DNA of 37,191 nt from Halochromatium glycolicum. Lineage in GTDB: Bacteria; Pseudomonadota; Gammaproteobacteria; Chromatiales; Chromatiaceae. A program made the position numbers and the translations under genes. The stretch spans positions 1-37,191 of the forward strand of contig NZ_NRSJ01000054.1 in the NCBI RefSeq assembly GCF_016584085.1. The letters are read 5' to 3'. Below are positions 35,650 to 37,191 of this stretch, piece after piece. How positions within the stretch are numbered: position 1 is the stretch's first letter; the number at the start of each line of letters is the position of its first letter. A model generated the notes under the pieces. The model was not told where the DNA came from. It was given only the letters and a program-made list of their open reading frames with translations, and searched no databases.

Positions 35650-36699
35650 TCAATATTCGAGCGGCAGCGAGACGGTGCCGCCATCGCGCGCGGAGAGGTA
35701 GGCCGCGATCAGCAGCTCGAGGGATTTGAGCCCTTCGCGGCCATCGGTATCAGGCTCGGCCTCGCCGCGCAGGCTGTCGATGACATTCTTGTAGTAGAGC
35801 GGATGACCGAAGCCGTAGACGCTGGTGGTCTCGTAGTTGGCGGCCTTGATCTGCTCGTCATAGTCGCGCGGCTCGGCGAAGTCCCAGAGCTGGATGTCGT
35901 TGACGGCGACGCCGCCGACGCGGACGCTGCCCTGCTCGCCGAGGATGGTGATGGAGCCTTCCAGGTTCTTCGGGTAGGTGAGCATGGTGACGCTCATGGA
36001 GCCGAGGGCGCCATTGCGCCAGCGCACGTTGAGCACCCCGGTGTCTTCGACCTCGATATCGCGGGTGGTGCTGACCATGGCCTGGACCTTTTCCACCGGG
36101 CCAATGAGCCAGTCGAGCAGGTCGACGTAGTGGCTGGCCTGGTTCATGAAGGCGCCGCCGTCGAACTCCCAGGTGCCGCGCCACTTGGCTTGGTCGTAGT
36201 ATTCCTGAGGGCGGCTCCAGAAGACATTGAGGTGGACCAGGTGGATGCGGCCGAAGCGCTTTTCGTCCACCGCGCGCTTGAGCAGCTGCAGGGTGGCGTT
36301 GCGCCGGTTTTGCTTGACCACGAACAGATGCACGCCGGCCTCATCGCAGGCCTTGACCATGCGCACGCCATCTTGCCAGCGGGTGGCCATGGGCTTTTCG
36401 GTCATCACGTGCACGCCATGGCGGGCGGCGGCGATGGCTTGCTCGGCGTGCAGGCCGCTGGGGGTGCAGAGGGCGACGAGGTCGGGTTGTTCGTTCGTGA
36501 GCAGGTCGCGCAGATGGCGATAACCGGGGACGCCTGAGGAATCGGCCGCGGCCTTGAGGCGCTCAGGATGGATGTCGCATAGCGCGCAAAGCTCGAGATC
36601 CTCGGCATGTTTGTCGATGGCGCCAAAGTGGTTTTTCGCGATGCGCCCGCAGCCGACGATGGCAATGCGGAGCTTGCGCTTGGTGATGGGGGAGGGCAT
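35650..36699 (-). CDS. wbpB: UDP-N-acetylglucosaminuronate 3-dehydrogenase (Gfo/Idh/MocA family)
   Basis: A 349-residue oxidoreductase with N-terminal NAD-binding LRIAIVGCGRIAKNHFGAID. It has PDLVALCTPSGLHAEQAIAA, the family motif EKPMATRWQDGVRMVKACDE, and KQNRRNATLQLLKRAVDEKR. The C-terminal domain has RGTWEFDGGAFMNQASHYVD and LLDWLIGPVEKVQAMVST. This matches WbpB/WlbA, which oxidises C3 of UDP-GlcNAcA for transamination by WbpE. It is the first gene of the minus-strand wbp set. Between it and wbpE lies a toxin-antitoxin pair, an unusual insertion. No wbpA dehydrogenase is seen in the window. Confidence 0.88.
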   Translation of the reverse strand: MPSPITKRKLRIAIVGCGRIAKNHFGAIDKHAEDLELCALCDIHPERLKAAADSSGVPGYRHLRDLLTNEQPDLVALCTPSGLHAEQAIAAARHGVHVMTEKPMATRWQDGVRMVKACDEAGVHLFVVKQNRRNATLQLLKRAVDEKRFGRIHLVHLNVFWSRPQEYYDQAKWRGTWEFDGGAFMNQASHYVDLLDWLIGPVEKVQAMVSTTRDIEVEDTGVLNVRWRNGALGSMSVTMLTYPKNLEGSITILGEQGSVRVGGVAVNDIQLWDFAEPRDYDEQIKAANYETTSVYGFGHPLYYKNVIDSLRGEAEPDTDGREGLKSLELLIAAYLSARDGGTVSLPLEY

Positions 36700-37070
36700 G
36701 AGGGGTTGATGGTTATCCGATGGTCAGCGTTTAATCGGTTGTCGGCTCTAAGGCGTCCGGGTTCCTGGTTGTCCGGGTTTGACCGTCTTCAGTTTGGGCT
36801 TGTCGTCGCCTGCCTGCTTGCGGGTAGATTAACGTATCCAGTCAGGCGGGGCTCTCGTCACGGCTGAGTATCAGTCTACCCTAGTCGGCAGGCTTGTTGC
36901 TTAAAGGCAACGTTGCATTTAGATCACCAGTAGTCTAATCTAACATGCGGTTGGCGACGTGAAAATGACTTGTGCGCATCTCACGTCTGCCGGGGAGCCG
37001 TTCTACCTCACAGCAGGGGCAGGGATCGCAGGCTCGGGTCAAGGCGCTATCAAACTGAGGGCTTATCTCA
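36700..37070. other. 371-bp divergent intergenic region between wbpB and the gene at 37071
   Basis: It should contain promoters for both directions. No gene is supported. The last part has a possible Shine-Dalgarno (tgaggg) before the ATG at 37071. I see no convincing operator. Confidence 0.4.
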
Positions 37071-37191
37071 ATGCAATCTAATCACTGTATTCGACGGTCC
37101 GGGGGCTGGGTCGTGCTCTGTAGTGTGACGGGTCTCATGATTACACTCGCTGCTCCGGCACAGGCGACACCGGAGGAACCCCCGTACGATC
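37071..37191 (+). CDS. exported protein, N-terminus only (runs off right edge)
   Basis: From ATG 37071 the frame is open to the edge for 40 codons. It has a short polar start (MQSNHCIRRSGG), a hydrophobic core (WVVLCSVTGLMITLAAP) and a signal-peptidase site at AQA, followed by TPEEPPYD. This is a clear Sec signal peptide. In this context a polysaccharide export or secretion component is possible, but nothing of the mature protein is visible. Confidence 0.6.
   Translation, partial: MQSNHCIRRSGGWVVLCSVTGLMITLAAPAQATPEEPPYD

Noticed and set aside
35224..36537. 437-codon open frame on the plus strand
   Set aside because: Antisense to wbpB and the toxin-antitoxin genes; composition is the typical shadow pattern.
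1..37191. tRNA, rRNA or CRISPR loci
   Set aside because: No cloverleaf-like gene, rRNA segment or repeat-spacer array was seen by eye in either strand; a covariance search would be needed to be certain for tRNA.

Overview
The window looks like an accessory chromosomal region of a GC-rich gammaproteobacterium. A purple sulfur bacterium (Chromatiaceae) is my best guess. This rests on style only: Rpn-family nucleases with GLEQ repeats, RAYT and toxin-antitoxin debris, and many decayed insertion sequences. No ribosomal or housekeeping marker is present. The main theme is surface-glycan synthesis and decoration, embedded in heavy mobile-element decay.

Layout. 1-2020 is gene debris (Rpn nuclease N-terminus, RAYT transposase, VapC, an unknown ORF). 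2222-4414 is an intact secreted metallophosphoesterase with a dockerin-like tail. 4490-6060 holds remnants of an antitoxin, an integrase, a HigB-type toxin and a second, chimeric Rpn copy. 6210-6569 may be a small exported protein. 7103-11366 is a minus-strand operon: GT4 glycosyltransferase, AsnB-type amidotransferase, GT4 glycosyltransferase. 11700-16504 holds a decayed paralogue of the 27698-29746 gene, IS3 and ISAs1 remnants, a methyltransferase gene with a nonsense codon, and an IS3-type orfA remnant. 16747-17700 is a GSCFA protein. 17712-19967 is a phage DUF4376 remnant and an intact ISNCY-type transposase.

20210-29746 is the most unusual part. It has an ABC-exporter-like membrane domain without an ATPase, a sulfotransferase/deacetylase-like fusion, a 1111-residue methyltransferase/deacetylase-like/FkbM fusion, an ORF-less group II intron, and a deacetylase-like/sulfotransferase/beta-domain fusion with the opposite domain order. 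29770-30036 is a fragment of a WlbA/WbpB-like dehydrogenase. 30273-33439 encodes two GT4 glycosyltransferases, the second with a 6 x 21-bp in-frame repeat and a sharp base-composition shift. 33512-36699 on the minus strand is a wbpB-wbpE-wbpD set (diacetamido-uronic acid sugar nucleotide pathway). It is interrupted by a VapBC-like pair whose PIN toxin reads in frame into a deleted wbpE. A secreted-protein gene starts at 37071 and leaves the window.

How they could work together (inference): the glycosyltransferases and AsnB build and amidate a polysaccharide, and Wbp enzymes supply an N-acetylated uronic sugar. GSCFA, sulfotransferase, deacetylase-like and methyltransferase modules, often fused, would add or remove substituents. 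The recurrent fusion of an HDVD-type deacetylase-like domain to sulfotransferase or methyltransferase domains is the best candidate for an undescribed glycan-tailoring system.
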